DNA of 64,000 bases from Tenacibaculum dicentrarchi (GTDB taxonomy: Bacteria; Bacteroidota; Bacteroidia; Flavobacteriales; Flavobacteriaceae), in assembly GCF_900239345.1 (NCBI RefSeq), contig NZ_OESZ01000012.1, positions 248,001 to 312,000 on the forward strand, written 5' to 3'. Shown in pieces: positions 38,061 to 48,680 of this stretch. A program made the position numbers and the translations under genes. The notes beneath the pieces are model-generated. The model made no database searches and was not told where the DNA came from. It saw only the letters and a list, made by a program, of their open reading frames with translations. Within the stretch, counting starts at the first letter, position 1, and each line of letters begins with the position of its first letter.

Positions 38061-40757
38061 TTGCGAACAAATCTAACTTACATACTTTTAGTTTTCTGCC
38101 TTTTTTGTTATCAAATTAGCGCATCTCAAGATTTTGGTAACTCAAATATCACCACTAAGAAAACGAAAAAAAAGACAATAATAAATCAATCAAAAGATAG
38201 CCTAATTGATTTTAAAAAAGAGCAACTTTTAAACTTTAAAAAAGACAGCATTGCAAACGACTCTATTAAACCAAAAGAGGTTATTGATGGAATTATTACT
38301 CACAATGCAGAAGATTACACTATTCAAAATGCAAAAAACAAAACAGTAACCTTATATAATAAAGCGCAAGTAACCTATACTGATATTGATTTAAAAGCAG
38401 GAATTATTGTTTTAGATTATAAAAATAATACCGTATATGCTAAAGGAATAAAAGATAGTTTAGGTTATCATCAAAAACCAGTTTTTAAACAAGGTGCACA
38501 AGAATCGGAACAAGATTCGATTTTATTTAATTTCAAAACAAAAAAAGCCCTTATTTACGGTGTAAAAACGGTTCAAGATGGAATTATAACCTATGCCGAA
38601 AAAACAAAACGAGTAAACGATTCTACCATTTACATGCGTAAAATGCGTTTTACAACCTCTAAAAAGAAACGCCCCGATTATTATATACAAACCAGTAAAG
38701 CAAAACTTGTTCCTGGTAAAAAAATAATTATAGGCGCTAGTCATTTAGTATTGGCAGACGTACCAACCCCCTTAGTTTTGCCATTTGCCTATTTTCCTTT
38801 AACTGATAAAAGAACCTCTGGTTTTATCATCCCTTCTTGGGGAGAAAACAACAGTCAAGGTTTTTTTATGCAAAATGGTGGGTATTACTTTGCCTTAAGC
38901 GATTATTTTGATTTAACTGTTTTAGGTGATTTATATACCAATGGAAGTTGGGGCTTACGAGCAGAATCTAGTTATTATGTGCGCTATAAATTTAGCGGGA
39001 ATTTTAATTTTCAATTTCAAAACAATATTCAAGGAATCAGAGGTTTATCGAACTACAATAAAAGTAATAGTTTTAATATTCGTTGGAGTCATAATCAAGA
39101 TTCAAAAGCAAGCCCAAACTCTAAATTTTCAGCAGCGGTTAATTTAGGAAGCAGTCGTTTTTTCTTAGAATCACAAAATCAAGCCAATAATGCTCGGGCA
39201 ATAGACAACAGTTTAAACTCTTCTATATCTTACTATAAAAAGTTTGTTGGTACTCCTTTTAATATGAGTTTAACCTTGCAGCATGGTCAAAATACGAATA
39301 CCGAAAAAATAACCATGACACTGCCTTCTTTACAGGTAAATTCAGAACCACTTTATCCGTTTACAGGGAAAGATGGTGCTAAAAATAATCCCATTCAAAA
39401 AATGGGGTTTAATTATAATATGCAAGGGCGTTATGAAATAAATACTACTGATGATGAGTTTTTTACTCCTAAAATGTTTAAAACAGCCAAGTCAGGAGTT
39501 CAACATAGTTTAAGTACTAGCACCAGTTTAAAAGCATTTAAATACTTTACTTTATCGCCTAATGCAAGCTATAAAGATGTTTGGTATTTTGATAAAATTC
39601 ATAAACGATACGACCCTAAAAAGATTAATGCTAGTAAAAATTTAGGCGCAGTTGTAAACGATACTATTAGTGGTTTTAATCGATATCATAATTATAATTT
39701 TGGCGCATCATTATCAACCAATATTTACGGTACTTTTAACTTTAAAAAAGGGCGTTTAAAAGCCATTCGTCATACCATTAGACCATCTATTTCCTACGGA
39801 TACACGCCTAATTTGGCTAAGAATTACGACCTACAAGTACAGCAAAGCTCAGACCCTACTGACCTACTTACTTATTCGCCTTTCGAAGGAGGAATATATG
39901 GTAAACCTGCAAATGGAACCTCAAATGCAATTGGTATTTCGGTAAACAATGTTTTAGAAGCTAAAGTTGCACCAAAAGACCCTGATAGCGATGCCGATGA
40001 TCAGAAAATAATGCTTTTAAATAACTTAGATTTTTCTACCAGATATGACATTACTAAAGATAGTATTCGTTGGAGTGATGTTTCTGTAAACGCAAGCACA
40101 CGATTATTTAAAGACAAGTTAGCCTTAAATACCAATATGTCTTTAGATCCGTATCAAATAGATAAAAACGGGAAGCAAATAGATAAATTTAACGCGAATT
40201 TATTTAGAGTAAAACAAATAGGATTAACAGCAAACTATTCATTGTCAAGCAAAGATTTTAGCAAGAATAAAGAAACTAAAAACGACCCTAGTAAAAATAA
40301 TGGAAATGGTGCGCAAGATACTCCTGACTTATTTGGGCAAACATCTCAAAATGCCAATGATTTTTCTAACACATCAAAAAATAAAAATAAAGACGTAGCA
40401 GAAACGGTATTGTACCATCATAAAATACCATGGACATTAAACTTAATTTACACCATGAACTATGGTAATGATGGGCTTAAAAGTGGTATTAATATAAACA
40501 CTTTACGATTTAGCGGAAATATAGAATTATCACCCAAATGGGGCGTTGGTTTTAATTCTGGTTACGATATTAAAAACAATGGATTTTCTTATACCAATTT
40601 AAATTTTTCTAGAGATTTAGATAGTTGGCGTTTAAATTTTGGTTGGACACCCTTTGGGCAAAGAACCTCGTATAATTTCTTTATCGGTGTAAAATCAGCT
40701 GTTTTAAGCGATTTGAAATGGGATAAAAATAAACCGCCAGATAGAGCCTTATTCTAA
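38061..40757 (+). CDS. LptD-like outer-membrane LPS assembly protein
   Basis: 898 aa. Start is TTG at 38061, giving a signal peptide (RTNLTYILLVFCLFCYQISAS). An OstA-like N-terminal domain (KAQVTYTDIDLKAGIIVLDY) is followed by a large beta-barrel with alternating aromatic strands (DYFDLTVLGDLYTNGSWGLR). LptD inserts lipopolysaccharide into the outer leaflet. It is larger than E. coli LptD and of the Bacteroidetes type. First gene of a plus-strand pair with ridA. Confidence 0.88.
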   Translation: MRTNLTYILLVFCLFCYQISASQDFGNSNITTKKTKKKTIINQSKDSLIDFKKEQLLNFKKDSIANDSIKPKEVIDGIITHNAEDYTIQNAKNKTVTLYNKAQVTYTDIDLKAGIIVLDYKNNTVYAKGIKDSLGYHQKPVFKQGAQESEQDSILFNFKTKKALIYGVKTVQDGIITYAEKTKRVNDSTIYMRKMRFTTSKKKRPDYYIQTSKAKLVPGKKIIIGASHLVLADVPTPLVLPFAYFPLTDKRTSGFIIPSWGENNSQGFFMQNGGYYFALSDYFDLTVLGDLYTNGSWGLRAESSYYVRYKFSGNFNFQFQNNIQGIRGLSNYNKSNSFNIRWSHNQDSKASPNSKFSAAVNLGSSRFFLESQNQANNARAIDNSLNSSISYYKKFVGTPFNMSLTLQHGQNTNTEKITMTLPSLQVNSEPLYPFTGKDGAKNNPIQKMGFNYNMQGRYEINTTDDEFFTPKMFKTAKSGVQHSLSTSTSLKAFKYFTLSPNASYKDVWYFDKIHKRYDPKKINASKNLGAVVNDTISGFNRYHNYNFGASLSTNIYGTFNFKKGRLKAIRHTIRPSISYGYTPNLAKNYDLQVQQSSDPTDLLTYSPFEGGIYGKPANGTSNAIGISVNNVLEAKVAPKDPDSDADDQKIMLLNNLDFSTRYDITKDSIRWSDVSVNASTRLFKDKLALNTNMSLDPYQIDKNGKQIDKFNANLFRVKQIGLTANYSLSSKDFSKNKETKNDPSKNNGNGAQDTPDLFGQTSQNANDFSNTSKNKNKDVAETVLYHHKIPWTLNLIYTMNYGNDGLKSGININTLRFSGNIELSPKWGVGFNSGYDIKNNGFSYTNLNFSRDLDSWRLNFGWTPFGQRTSYNFFIGVKSAVLSDLKWDKNKPPDRALF

Positions 40758-40800
40758 TCGAAAGTAACACACACTTCTTATATATCAAAAGATAAAAACT

Positions 40801-41181
40801 ATGAAAAAAATTATCACTACCTCAAAAGCTCCTGCACCTATTGGTCCTTATAACCAAGCTATTTTAAGCGGAAACACCTTATATACCTCAGGGCAGATTG
40901 CTTTTAATCCTGAAAATGGTGAATTAGTAATGGACACCATCGAAATTGAAACAAAACAAGTAATGGAAAATATGAAAGAAGTTTTAGCCGCTGCTGAAAT
41001 GACTTTTGAAAACGTAGTAAAAGCATCTATTTTTATTTCTGATATGAATAACTTTGCTAAAATAAACAGCGTTTACGCCCAATATTTTGATGAAGCAACT
41101 GCACCTGCAAGAGAAACTGTAGAGGTAGCAAATTTACCAAAATTTGTAAATGTAGAAATTAGCATGATTGCCATTAAATAA
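40801..41181 (+). CDS. ridA: RidA family enamine/imine deaminase
   Basis: 126 aa, full length. Hydrolyses reactive 2-aminoacrylate-type imines released by PLP enzymes such as serine dehydratase. Seen: APAPIGPYNQAILSGNTLYT, the conserved Arg in PARETVEVANLPK, and VEISMIAIK at the end. It lies 43 nt after the LptD-like gene and ends in a terminator shared with gapA. Confidence 0.95.
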   Translation: MKKIITTSKAPAPIGPYNQAILSGNTLYTSGQIAFNPENGELVMDTIEIETKQVMENMKEVLAAAEMTFENVVKASIFISDMNNFAKINSVYAQYFDEATAPARETVEVANLPKFVNVEISMIAIK

Positions 41182-41198
41182 AAATATTCAAAACAATT

Positions 41199-41227
41199 AA
41201 AAATCCCCGTTAATAACGGGGATTTTT
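41199..41227. terminator. Bidirectional terminator between ridA and gapA
   Basis: A perfect 14-bp stem AAAAATCCCCGTTA / TAACGGGGATTTTT around one base, with A-runs and T-runs on both sides. It can end the two convergent transcripts. Confidence 0.92.
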
Positions 41228-41242
41228 TTATAAATTTAACGT

Positions 41243-42244
41243 TTAATTTTTTTCTAAAGAAGCGGAGTATTCTATTAAATCTACAATTTTTGTAGCGTAA
41301 CCAAACTCGTTATCATACCAAGAAATGATTTTAAAAAATTGCTCATTAAGTTCCATACTTGCCGATGCGTCAATTACCGATACTCTAGGTTCTGATACAA
41401 AATCTTGAGAAACGACAGCATCTTCGGTATATCCTATAATTCCTTTAAACTCATTTTGAGAAGCCTTTTTAAAAGTTTCCATAATTTCTTTTAATGAAGT
41501 TGTCTTTTGAGTTTTAAAAGTCAAATCGATTAAAGAAACATCTGCCGTGGGCACTCGAACTGCCATTGCCGTTAATTTTCCTTTCATTTCTGGAATTATT
41601 TTTACCAAAGCACTTCCTGCTCCTGTCGATGTTGGAATAATATTATTCATTGCCGAACGTCCTCTACGCCATTTTTTATTAAAACCATCAACAGCATTTT
41701 GTGTAGCTGTTGCCGCATGAACCGTAGTCATAATTCCTTCGGTTAAACCGTAAGCATCATTAATTACCTTTACTACAGGTGCCAAACAATTTGTAGTACA
41801 AGAAGCATTTGAAAAAACCACCTCATCGGCTTTTAAATCTTGATGGTTTACCCCCATCACATACATATTAGCATCTTTTGATGGTGCTGAAATAATTACT
41901 TTTTTAGCCCCTCCTTTTATATGTAAAGCTGCTTTTTCTTTATCAGTAAATAAACCTGTTGCTTCCAAAATATGTGTTGCCGAAACTTCATCCCATTTTA
42001 AATTCTCAGGATTTTTATCCGAAGAAATTCTTATCTCTTGTCCGTTTACAATTAAATTTCCTTCTTTTATTTCAATATCACCATCAAAACGACCGTGTAC
42101 AGAATCATATTTTAATAAATAGGCTAAATACTCCACATCTAACAAATCATTGATGGCAACAACTTGTATATTTTCTCTTTTCATGGCAGTACGAAATGCT
42201 AACCTTCCTATTCTACCAAACCCGTTAATTCCTATTTTTATCAT
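41243..42244 (-). CDS. gapA: Glyceraldehyde-3-phosphate dehydrogenase
   Basis: 333 aa. NAD-binding INGFGRIGRLAFR at the N-terminus and catalytic Cys in SNASCTTNCLAP, then HAATATQNAVDG and WYDNEFGYATKIVDL at the end. Glycolytic/gluconeogenic. Follows pfkA by 31 nt, so the pair is probably an operon. Confidence 0.97.
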   Translation of the reverse strand: MIKIGINGFGRIGRLAFRTAMKRENIQVVAINDLLDVEYLAYLLKYDSVHGRFDGDIEIKEGNLIVNGQEIRISSDKNPENLKWDEVSATHILEATGLFTDKEKAALHIKGGAKKVIISAPSKDANMYVMGVNHQDLKADEVVFSNASCTTNCLAPVVKVINDAYGLTEGIMTTVHAATATQNAVDGFNKKWRRGRSAMNNIIPTSTGAGSALVKIIPEMKGKLTAMAVRVPTADVSLIDLTFKTQKTTSLKEIMETFKKASQNEFKGIIGYTEDAVVSQDFVSEPRVSVIDASASMELNEQFFKIISWYDNEFGYATKIVDLIEYSASLEKN

Positions 42245-42275
42245 TATGTTAACTATTTAATATTCTTATTTTAAA

Positions 42276-43259
42276 TTATGTGGTCATAATATCAGAAACT
42301 CTTAAAAGCTCCATATTTATACTATTATTTCCTTTTATTGCTTTTTCTAAAGTAGTTGTTTCTACCTTATTATTCTGAAGCCCAACCATTAAATTGGTTT
42401 TTCCGTCAAGTAATAATTCAACGGCTTTTACGCCTAATCTGCTTGCTAAAACTCGGTCAAAACAACTAGGAGCTCCACCTCTTTGCAAATGTCCTAAAAC
42501 AGATACTCGAACCTCATATGCTGTCATGTTTTTTTCAACATAATCGGCTAATTCAAATACATTTTCACCTGTTTTATCTCCTTCGGATACCACTACAATA
42601 CTTGATGATTTACCGCTTTTACTACTTTTCTTTAAAGAAGCTAACATACGCTCTAATCCTAAATTTTCTTCAGGAATTAAAATTTCTTCAGCTCCTGCAC
42701 CAACCCCTGCATTTAAGGCGATAAACCCCGCATCTCTTCCCATCACCTCAACAAAAAATAATCGATTATGGGATGATGCGGTATCTCTAATTTTATCAAT
42801 CGCTTCAACAACCGTATTTAAAGCCGTATCATAACCAATAGTGTGGGATGTTCCGTAAATATCATTATCAATAGTTCCAGGAATTCCGATAACAGGAAAA
42901 TCAAATTCCTTGCCAAAAAGAACAGCTCCTGTAAATGAACCGTCGCCACCAATAACAATTAAAGCATCAACCTTATTGTCTAATAAATTTTGATGTGCTT
43001 TTTTACGCCCTTCTTTGGTTCTAAAATCATCAGAACGCGCCGTTTTTAATATAGTGCCACCTTTATTAATAATATTATTGACACTTCGGGCCGTAAAAGA
43101 AACTAAATCGTTTTCTATTAAACCTTGATACCCTCTATAAATACCCATACATTGAGTCTGATAATAAGCACATGTTCTTACTACCGACCTAATTGCTGCA
43201 TTCATTCCTGGAGCATCTCCTCCAGAGGTCATGACTGCTATTTTTTTTATTTTCCTCAT
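42276..43259 (-). CDS. pfkA: ATP-dependent 6-phosphofructokinase
   Basis: 327 aa. Phosphorylates fructose 6-phosphate. Seen: MTSGGDAPGMNAAIR, the nucleotide loop GGDGSFTGA, catalytic PGTIDNDIYGT with the Asp, and EVMGRDAGFIAL. GDGS is typical of ATP-using enzymes. First gene of the pfkA-gapA pair. Confidence 0.97.
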   Translation of the reverse strand: MRKIKKIAVMTSGGDAPGMNAAIRSVVRTCAYYQTQCMGIYRGYQGLIENDLVSFTARSVNNIINKGGTILKTARSDDFRTKEGRKKAHQNLLDNKVDALIVIGGDGSFTGAVLFGKEFDFPVIGIPGTIDNDIYGTSHTIGYDTALNTVVEAIDKIRDTASSHNRLFFVEVMGRDAGFIALNAGVGAGAEEILIPEENLGLERMLASLKKSSKSGKSSSIVVVSEGDKTGENVFELADYVEKNMTAYEVRVSVLGHLQRGGAPSCFDRVLASRLGVKAVELLLDGKTNLMVGLQNNKVETTTLEKAIKGNNSINMELLRVSDIMTT

Positions 43260-43275
43260 AAAATAAAGTGAATAT

Positions 43276-43309
43276 CAAATTTACTCTTTTTAAGTGGTTT
43301 TTTATCAAA
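43276..43309 (-). promoter_or_regulatory. Candidate promoter of pfkA-gapA
   Basis: TAAATTTG (43283-43276) on the minus strand with TTTG 22 nt upstream (43309-43306). The spacer is a little long. Confidence 0.5.
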
Positions 43310-43391
43310 AGATAAAATCATTTTTTAGAGTTTAGCAGAAATTTAACGTATCATATTATTTAACTACATTTAGGCCTTTAAATAAAACTAC

Positions 43392-45119
43392 ATGACATTA
43401 ACAACGCTTGATTACACAATTATTATCGGATTTTTTCTCATTTCATTACTTATTGGTGTTTGGGCATCAAAATCGGCAGGAAAAAGTAGTGCTGATTTTT
43501 TTTTATCAGGTAGAAATATGCCTTGGTGGCTTTTAGGAGTTTCAATGGTTGCGACCACTTTTGCCGCCGATACACCAGGTTTAGTAACCGAACTAGTGCG
43601 TAAAAATGGTGTTTCAGGAAACTGGGTTTGGTGGGCAATGCTGCTTACAGGGATGCTAACCGTATTTTTTTATGCAAAATTATGGCGAAAATCAGGAATT
43701 ACAACCGATTTAGAATTTTATGAATTGCGCTATTCAGGTAAAATAGCAGGTTTTTTAAGAGGATTTAGAGCTATTTATTTAGGTGTAATTTTTAATATTA
43801 TAACCATGGCTGGAGTTTGTTTGGCAGGGGCTAAAATCGCTAATATATTATTAGGGATTTCGCAAGGAGAAATGTTAATCTATTCGTCTATTATTGTGGT
43901 TATTTATTCGTCTTTAGGCGGATTAAAAGGTGTTTTACTTACCGATTTTGTTCAATTTATACTTGCCATGATTGGTTCGGTTTGGGCAACGGTTTATATT
44001 GTAAATATGCCTGAAATAAATGGTTTATCAAATTTATTAAGCCATCCAAATGTAAGCGGAAAATTAAATATGTTGCCTGATTTTTCAAATACCGAATCGT
44101 TAATTACTTTGTTTATAATTCCGTTTGCCGTGCAATGGTGGAGTACTTGGTATCCTGGTGCAGAACCTGGTGGTGGTGGTTATATTGCACAGCGAATGTT
44201 AGCCGCTAAAGATGAAAAAAATGCTACTTGGGCAACCTTATTTTTTAATTTTGCACATTATGCGTTGCGTCCTTGGCCTTGGATTATTGTCGGGCTGGCA
44301 TCTTTAATTATTTTCCCTAGTTTAGAAAGTATGAATCAGGCGTTTCCTAATTTATCCGAAGAAATGCAAGGGCACGATGTTGGTTATGCCGCTATGATGA
44401 CCTATTTACCCGCAGGTTTGTTAGGGATTGTATTAACCTCTTTAATAGCCGCTTTTATGAGTACGATTTCTACCCAATTAAATTGGGGAAGTTCGTATAT
44501 CGTGAATGATTTTTACAGTCGTTTTATCAATAAAGAAGCTTCGGAAAAACAAAAAGTTGTGGTTGGGCGAATTTCTACCGTTTTATTAATGATTTGTGCT
44601 GCTTTATTTTCATTTTATTTGCAATCGGCTAAAGATGTTTTTGATTTATTATTGCAAATTGGTGCAGGAACAGGCTTATTATTTATTTTAAGATGGTTTT
44701 GGAGCCGAATTAATCCGTACAGTGAAATTGCTGCAATGGGAATATCATTTGTAATTGCATTTTTCTTTTTTATCAACAGAAAATTAGAAAACCCGTTTTT
44801 TGAAATCGCAGGCTATTGGCAATTAATTATTGGTGTCGTAATTACTACTTTCGGATGGATTTTAGTAACGCTTTTAACAAAACCTACAGATAAAAAAACA
44901 ATTGATAATTTTGAGAGTTTAATTTTTGAAGGCAAAGATAAATTTAAAAATATCGGTATAAAAATTGTCGGTTTTATTACTGGAACAATTGGAGTTTATA
45001 GTTTTTTATTCGCCACAGGAAACTGGATTTATGGTAAAACATTACTAGCCTCAATATTAACTGTAACAACCTTAATTTGCGTAGGAATTTTACTGAAAAT
45101 TTGGAAGCGTATTTCCTAA
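43392..45119 (+). CDS. Sodium:solute symporter family (SSS) transporter
   Basis: 575 aa with about 14 hydrophobic segments. Typical SSS features: the first helix IIIGFFLISLLIGVWASKSAG, SADFFLSGRNMPWWLLGVSM, FAADTPGLVTE, and LIAAFMSTISTQLNWGSSYIVNDFY. It imports a substrate with Na+; which one cannot be told from sequence. It is divergent from pfkA and convergent with the TPR gene. No auxiliary genes are next to it. Confidence 0.92.
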   Translation: MTLTTLDYTIIIGFFLISLLIGVWASKSAGKSSADFFLSGRNMPWWLLGVSMVATTFAADTPGLVTELVRKNGVSGNWVWWAMLLTGMLTVFFYAKLWRKSGITTDLEFYELRYSGKIAGFLRGFRAIYLGVIFNIITMAGVCLAGAKIANILLGISQGEMLIYSSIIVVIYSSLGGLKGVLLTDFVQFILAMIGSVWATVYIVNMPEINGLSNLLSHPNVSGKLNMLPDFSNTESLITLFIIPFAVQWWSTWYPGAEPGGGGYIAQRMLAAKDEKNATWATLFFNFAHYALRPWPWIIVGLASLIIFPSLESMNQAFPNLSEEMQGHDVGYAAMMTYLPAGLLGIVLTSLIAAFMSTISTQLNWGSSYIVNDFYSRFINKEASEKQKVVVGRISTVLLMICAALFSFYLQSAKDVFDLLLQIGAGTGLLFILRWFWSRINPYSEIAAMGISFVIAFFFFINRKLENPFFEIAGYWQLIIGVVITTFGWILVTLLTKPTDKKTIDNFESLIFEGKDKFKNIGIKIVGFITGTIGVYSFLFATGNWIYGKTLLASILTVTTLICVGILLKIWKRIS

Positions 45120-45165
45120 GTTTTTCCGCTTATTTTAGGTGTTTTTTTTATCCAAAGAAAAACAA

Positions 45166-45197
45166 AAAAGCCTTGAAATAATTATTTCAAGGCTTTT
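45166..45197. terminator. Bidirectional terminator overlapping the end of the TPR gene
   Basis: AAAAGCCTTGAAAT, AATT, ATTTCAAGGCTTTT: a perfect 14-bp stem. Half of it is the last codons and stop of the TPR gene (stop at 45182-45184). Confidence 0.85.
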
Positions 45198-46552
45198 CTA
45201 TAATCAGAAATAACTTCCTGAACCTTTTCGTGTTCAAAAACAGTAGGATACAACTCATTTATAATATCGTGCAATTCAAAATTAATCGCCAACGCATTTT
45301 TTAAATGTATTAATCCGTACGATTGCTTGTCTAAAATCATAAACAAACCACACAAACGATATTCAATTTCAGCAAAATCTTCATATAGTTTTTTAGCTTT
45401 AATCAAGATTTTTAAGGCTTCGTCAAATTCACCTAAAAATAATAAAATATCTGCTAAATCAGTATAAACTTCCATTTCATCATCGCCTAACTCAATGCAG
45501 GTATAAAATCCTTTTACAGCCTCTTCATAAAAATTCAATTTTAAATTTATATCGCTATATATTCGCCAATAAAAAGGGTTTATTTCATCTATTTCAATGG
45601 CTTTTTTAATATAATATAGCGCTTTCTGATAGTTTTTATTTTCAAAATAAATATTCGTTAATAACGCCCAACCTTTATCGAAAAAAGGATCTTTGTTAAC
45701 TGCTTTTTTATAAAAATAAATTGCTTTATTACTATTTTCTAATTTTTCGTAACAATCCCCTATTCTTATATATGAAAAAGTCGTAGGCTCGTCTAACTTT
45801 AAGGTAATTTTATAGTTTTTAATAGCCTCTTCATAGCGGTTTAAATCTTCTAAAGTTTTAGCCATTTCTAAATAACCAGCTATAAAATTTTCGTCTATTA
45901 ATATCGAATATTCAAATGCCGTAAGCGCCTCTCTACGCATTCCTATTTCGGCATATTTTCTACCTAATTGATGCCAAGCTACCTCACAATAAGGGTTTTT
46001 ATCTATATAAGTGTTTAAATATTGTATCGCCTCAATATGTTTTTCTTCCATATCAAAACAATACACAATATTATATAAAGACGAAAAATCTTCCATATCA
46101 AAAGCTACACATTTTTCAAAATTTAAACGAGCATTTTTATAATCGTCTAAATACAAATATTCCATGCCTAACATTGACCAAATATCTGCTGGATCTTCAA
46201 TAAAAGATAGCGATTCATTTAAAACTGATATTGCTTGCTTATGTTTATTTTTTTTAGATAAAATTAATGCTTTTTGAATAAAAACCTCATCGTTATAAGG
46301 TTCAACAGCTTCAATATTTTTAAGCAATTCAGTGGCTTTTTTTAATTCATTATCAAAAACTAAAAGCTCTACTTTCATTAATTTTAATTGAATTGATGAC
46401 GGATGCTGTTCTAAGCCTAAGGACACCGCTTTTTTAGCCAATGAATTTTTGGCTATATCTAAATAATGTTCAATAATTGTTTCAAACTCAACGGCATCAA
46501 AAAAATAGACATCGTTGGTTTTCAGCATAGATTCAAATTTTAATATCGACAT
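45182..46552 (-). CDS. Tetratricopeptide-repeat protein
   Basis: 456 aa built from about ten TPR units from residue 40 onwards (for example DIWSMLGMEYLYLDDYKNAR, AWHQLGRKYAEIGMRREALT, FYWRIYSDINLKLNFYEEAV). No signal peptide, so it is probably a cytoplasmic scaffold; partner unknown. Monocistronic by context: promoter-side gap of 200 nt and its own terminator. Confidence 0.9.
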   Translation of the reverse strand: MSILKFESMLKTNDVYFFDAVEFETIIEHYLDIAKNSLAKKAVSLGLEQHPSSIQLKLMKVELLVFDNELKKATELLKNIEAVEPYNDEVFIQKALILSKKNKHKQAISVLNESLSFIEDPADIWSMLGMEYLYLDDYKNARLNFEKCVAFDMEDFSSLYNIVYCFDMEEKHIEAIQYLNTYIDKNPYCEVAWHQLGRKYAEIGMRREALTAFEYSILIDENFIAGYLEMAKTLEDLNRYEEAIKNYKITLKLDEPTTFSYIRIGDCYEKLENSNKAIYFYKKAVNKDPFFDKGWALLTNIYFENKNYQKALYYIKKAIEIDEINPFYWRIYSDINLKLNFYEEAVKGFYTCIELGDDEMEVYTDLADILLFLGEFDEALKILIKAKKLYEDFAEIEYRLCGLFMILDKQSYGLIHLKNALAINFELHDIINELYPTVFEHEKVQEVISDYRKALK

Positions 46553-46682
46553 AAACTACCTGTTTGATTATAGCTAAATATACTACAATAATAATACCTA
46601 ATATAAATAATTTCTTCTAAAGTATTGTCATTACAAGAAATAATTAACATTTTTTTTTGATTAAAATTATTAATTTTTCTTA

Positions 46683-46713
46683 TTTGAAAGAACAAATTAT
46701 TTAGCTATATTTG
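46683..46713 (+). promoter_or_regulatory. Promoter of the DUF2853 gene
   Basis: TTTG (46683-46686), a 19-nt spacer, then TATATTTG (46706-46713): an exact match to the Bacteroidetes consensus. Confidence 0.82.
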
Positions 46714-46756
46714 AAATGATGTAATGCTACATTAACAAATAATTAAAAGAAAAAAG

Positions 46757-47098
46757 ATGAGTAAATTTGACGAAAAAGTAGAATTGTATAAAAAGTTTAT
46801 GGACGACAGAAAACTGTCTGTAAATCTTGAATTATTAACAGCTGTAACCAAAGGATTAGGTCCTTCAATTTACAAAACAGATGCCGAAACAGTATCAGGT
46901 ACTGATCCAAAAGAATTGCTAACCGTTAAAAATAACTTTTTAATCAAAAAATTAGGTTTAGCAGATACTCCTGAATTAGATAATGCTATTGACCAAGTTA
47001 TGGAACAAATAGGTCGCTCAGAAAGAAAGAAATACAGAGCTGTAGTTTACTATTTGTTAACAAAAAAGTTTAACAAAGAAGCAGTGTACGGAATGTAA
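46757..47098 (+). CDS. DUF2853 family protein
   Basis: 113 aa, small acidic/basic helical protein with no signal peptide (MSKFDEKVELYKKFMDDRKL ... RKKYRAVVYYLLTKKFNKEA). I recognise the family as DUF2853, of unknown function and common in Bacteroidetes and Proteobacteria. A consensus promoter and a strong terminator frame it, so it is a single-gene unit and may be well expressed. Confidence 0.88.
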   Translation: MSKFDEKVELYKKFMDDRKLSVNLELLTAVTKGLGPSIYKTDAETVSGTDPKELLTVKNNFLIKKLGLADTPELDNAIDQVMEQIGRSERKKYRAVVYYLLTKKFNKEAVYGM

Positions 47099-47128
47099 GG
47101 GAAATACAAAATACACATTTTTCATAAA

Positions 47129-47164
47129 AAAAAGTTCTGTATTGATTTTAATACAGGACTTTTT
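47129..47164 (+). terminator. Terminator of the DUF2853 gene
   Basis: A 15-bp stem AAAAAGTTCTGTATT / AATACAGGACTTTTT (one G-U), followed by a T-rich tail. Confidence 0.88.
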
Positions 47165-47196
47165 CTATTTTAGCGCTCAACAAACAAATTAAATTT

Positions 47197-48621
47197 ATGT
47201 CTCAATTTATTAGTGTTTTTGATATGCTTAAAATTGGCGTAGGCCCCTCAAGTTCACACACTTTAGGTCCTTGGAGAGCTGCCCAACAATGGATTGAAAA
47301 ATTAAAAAAAGAGCGTGTTTTTAATACTATTGATGGTATTAAAATAGACCTATACGGCTCTTTATCGTTAACAGGAACAGGTCATGCAACTGATTTAGCC
47401 GTTTTACTAGGTTTAAGTGGTACCGATCCTGAATACATTCCTGTTGATAGTATTGAAACAATTATCAATAAAATAAAAGAAACAAAACGCTTGCATTTTA
47501 ATGCCGAAAAACAATTGGTTTTTTCTATTGAAAATGTTGTTTTTAATAAAAACTTCTTACCTTTTCACTCTAATGGATTAATTTTTAGAGGTTTTTGCAA
47601 AGGAAAAGAAATATCTACAGAAACCTATTATTCTATCGGGGGTGGTTTTGTTATTCAAGAAGAAATAAAAGTAACTCAAGATACCGAAATAAACGAAGTA
47701 AACTTTCCATATCCTATAAACAGAGCCACACAATTAGAAGATTATTGCCAAAAAGAAGGCAAAAATATTTCTGAAATTGTGTATCAGAATGAATTGGTTT
47801 TAAAATCTTCTGAAGAAATTGATACAGAGTTAAAACGTGTTTGGGATACCATGCTCGAATGTATGTATATTGGTTGTCATACAGGTGGTATTTTACCTGG
47901 TGGATTAAATGTAAAACGTAGAGCTTTTGATACACATGCTAAATTAATTAAAGATGCTACTTACAACAACCAACAAGAATGGATTAAAGCCATTAGAAGT
48001 ACCGAAGTAAAATTTCGTGAAATATTAAAATGGGTAAGCTGTTTAGCACTATCTGTAAATGAAGTAAATGCCGCTTTAGGTAGGGTTGTTACAGCTCCGA
48101 CCAATGGAAGTGCAGGTGTAATCCCTGCCGTTTTAATGTATTATTTAGTAATAGAAAATCATAAAGCTGATTTTGAACACATAAAAAAATTCTTATTAGT
48201 CGCTGGTGAAATTGGAAGTATCTTTAAAAAGAATGCAACCATATCAGCAGCCATGGGTGGTTGTCAGGCAGAAATTGGCGTATCATCAGCAATGGCAGCA
48301 GGAGCACTTACCGAACTTTTAGGAGGTACTCCTGGGCAATGCTTAGTTGCAGCAGAAATAGCAATGGAACATCATTTAGGTTTAACCTGTGACCCTATTG
48401 GAGGTTTAGTTCAAATACCTTGTATTGAACGTAATGCTATGGGAGCAATTAAAGCTATTAATGCTGCCGAATTAGCCTTAGAAACTAATCCTAAAGAATC
48501 GTTAGTTCCTTTAGATAAAGTTATCGATACTATGTGGGAAACTGCAAAAGATATGAACAGAAAGTATAAAGAAACCTCTGAAGGTGGTTTAGCAATTACT
48601 GTTGGTTTAGCAGCTTGTTAA
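47197..48621 (+). CDS. sdaA: L-serine ammonia-lyase, single-chain Fe-S type
   Basis: 474 aa, alpha and beta domains fused in one chain. Deaminates serine to pyruvate with a [4Fe-4S] cluster. Seen: the beta-domain motif [15 protein letters not shown] near the N-terminus, [38 protein letters not shown] and [15 protein letters not shown]. It starts soon after the DUF2853 terminator, so it probably has its own promoter. Confidence 0.96.
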   Translation: MSQFISVFDMLKIGVGPSSSHTLGPWRAAQQWIEKLKKERVFNTIDGIKIDLYGSLSLTGTGHATDLAVLLGLSGTDPEYIPVDSIETIINKIKETKRLHFNAEKQLVFSIENVVFNKNFLPFHSNGLIFRGFCKGKEISTETYYSIGGGFVIQEEIKVTQDTEINEVNFPYPINRATQLEDYCQKEGKNISEIVYQNELVLKSSEEIDTELKRVWDTMLECMYIGCHTGGILPGGLNVKRRAFDTHAKLIKDATYNNQQEWIKAIRSTEVKFREILKWVSCLALSVNEVNAALGRVVTAPTNGSAGVIPAVLMYYLVIENHKADFEHIKKFLLVAGEIGSIFKKNATISAAMGGCQAEIGVSSAMAAGALTELLGGTPGQCLVAAEIAMEHHLGLTCDPIGGLVQIPCIERNAMGAIKAINAAELALETNPKESLVPLDKVIDTMWETAKDMNRKYKETSEGGLAITVGLAAC

Positions 48622-48647
48622 AAAAATCATCATTATAAAAAAACTAT

Positions 48648-48674
48648 AAAACTCTCTTTTTAAGAGGGTTTTTG
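48648..48674 (+). terminator. Terminator of sdaA
   Basis: AAAACTCTCTT paired with AAGAGGGTTTT (one G-U), then a T-run. Confidence 0.8.
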
Positions 48675-48680
48675 TTTTTT

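Noticed and set aside
38523..38744. Minus-strand frame inside the LptD-like gene
   Set aside because: Shadow frame; the sense gene is continuous and family-like.
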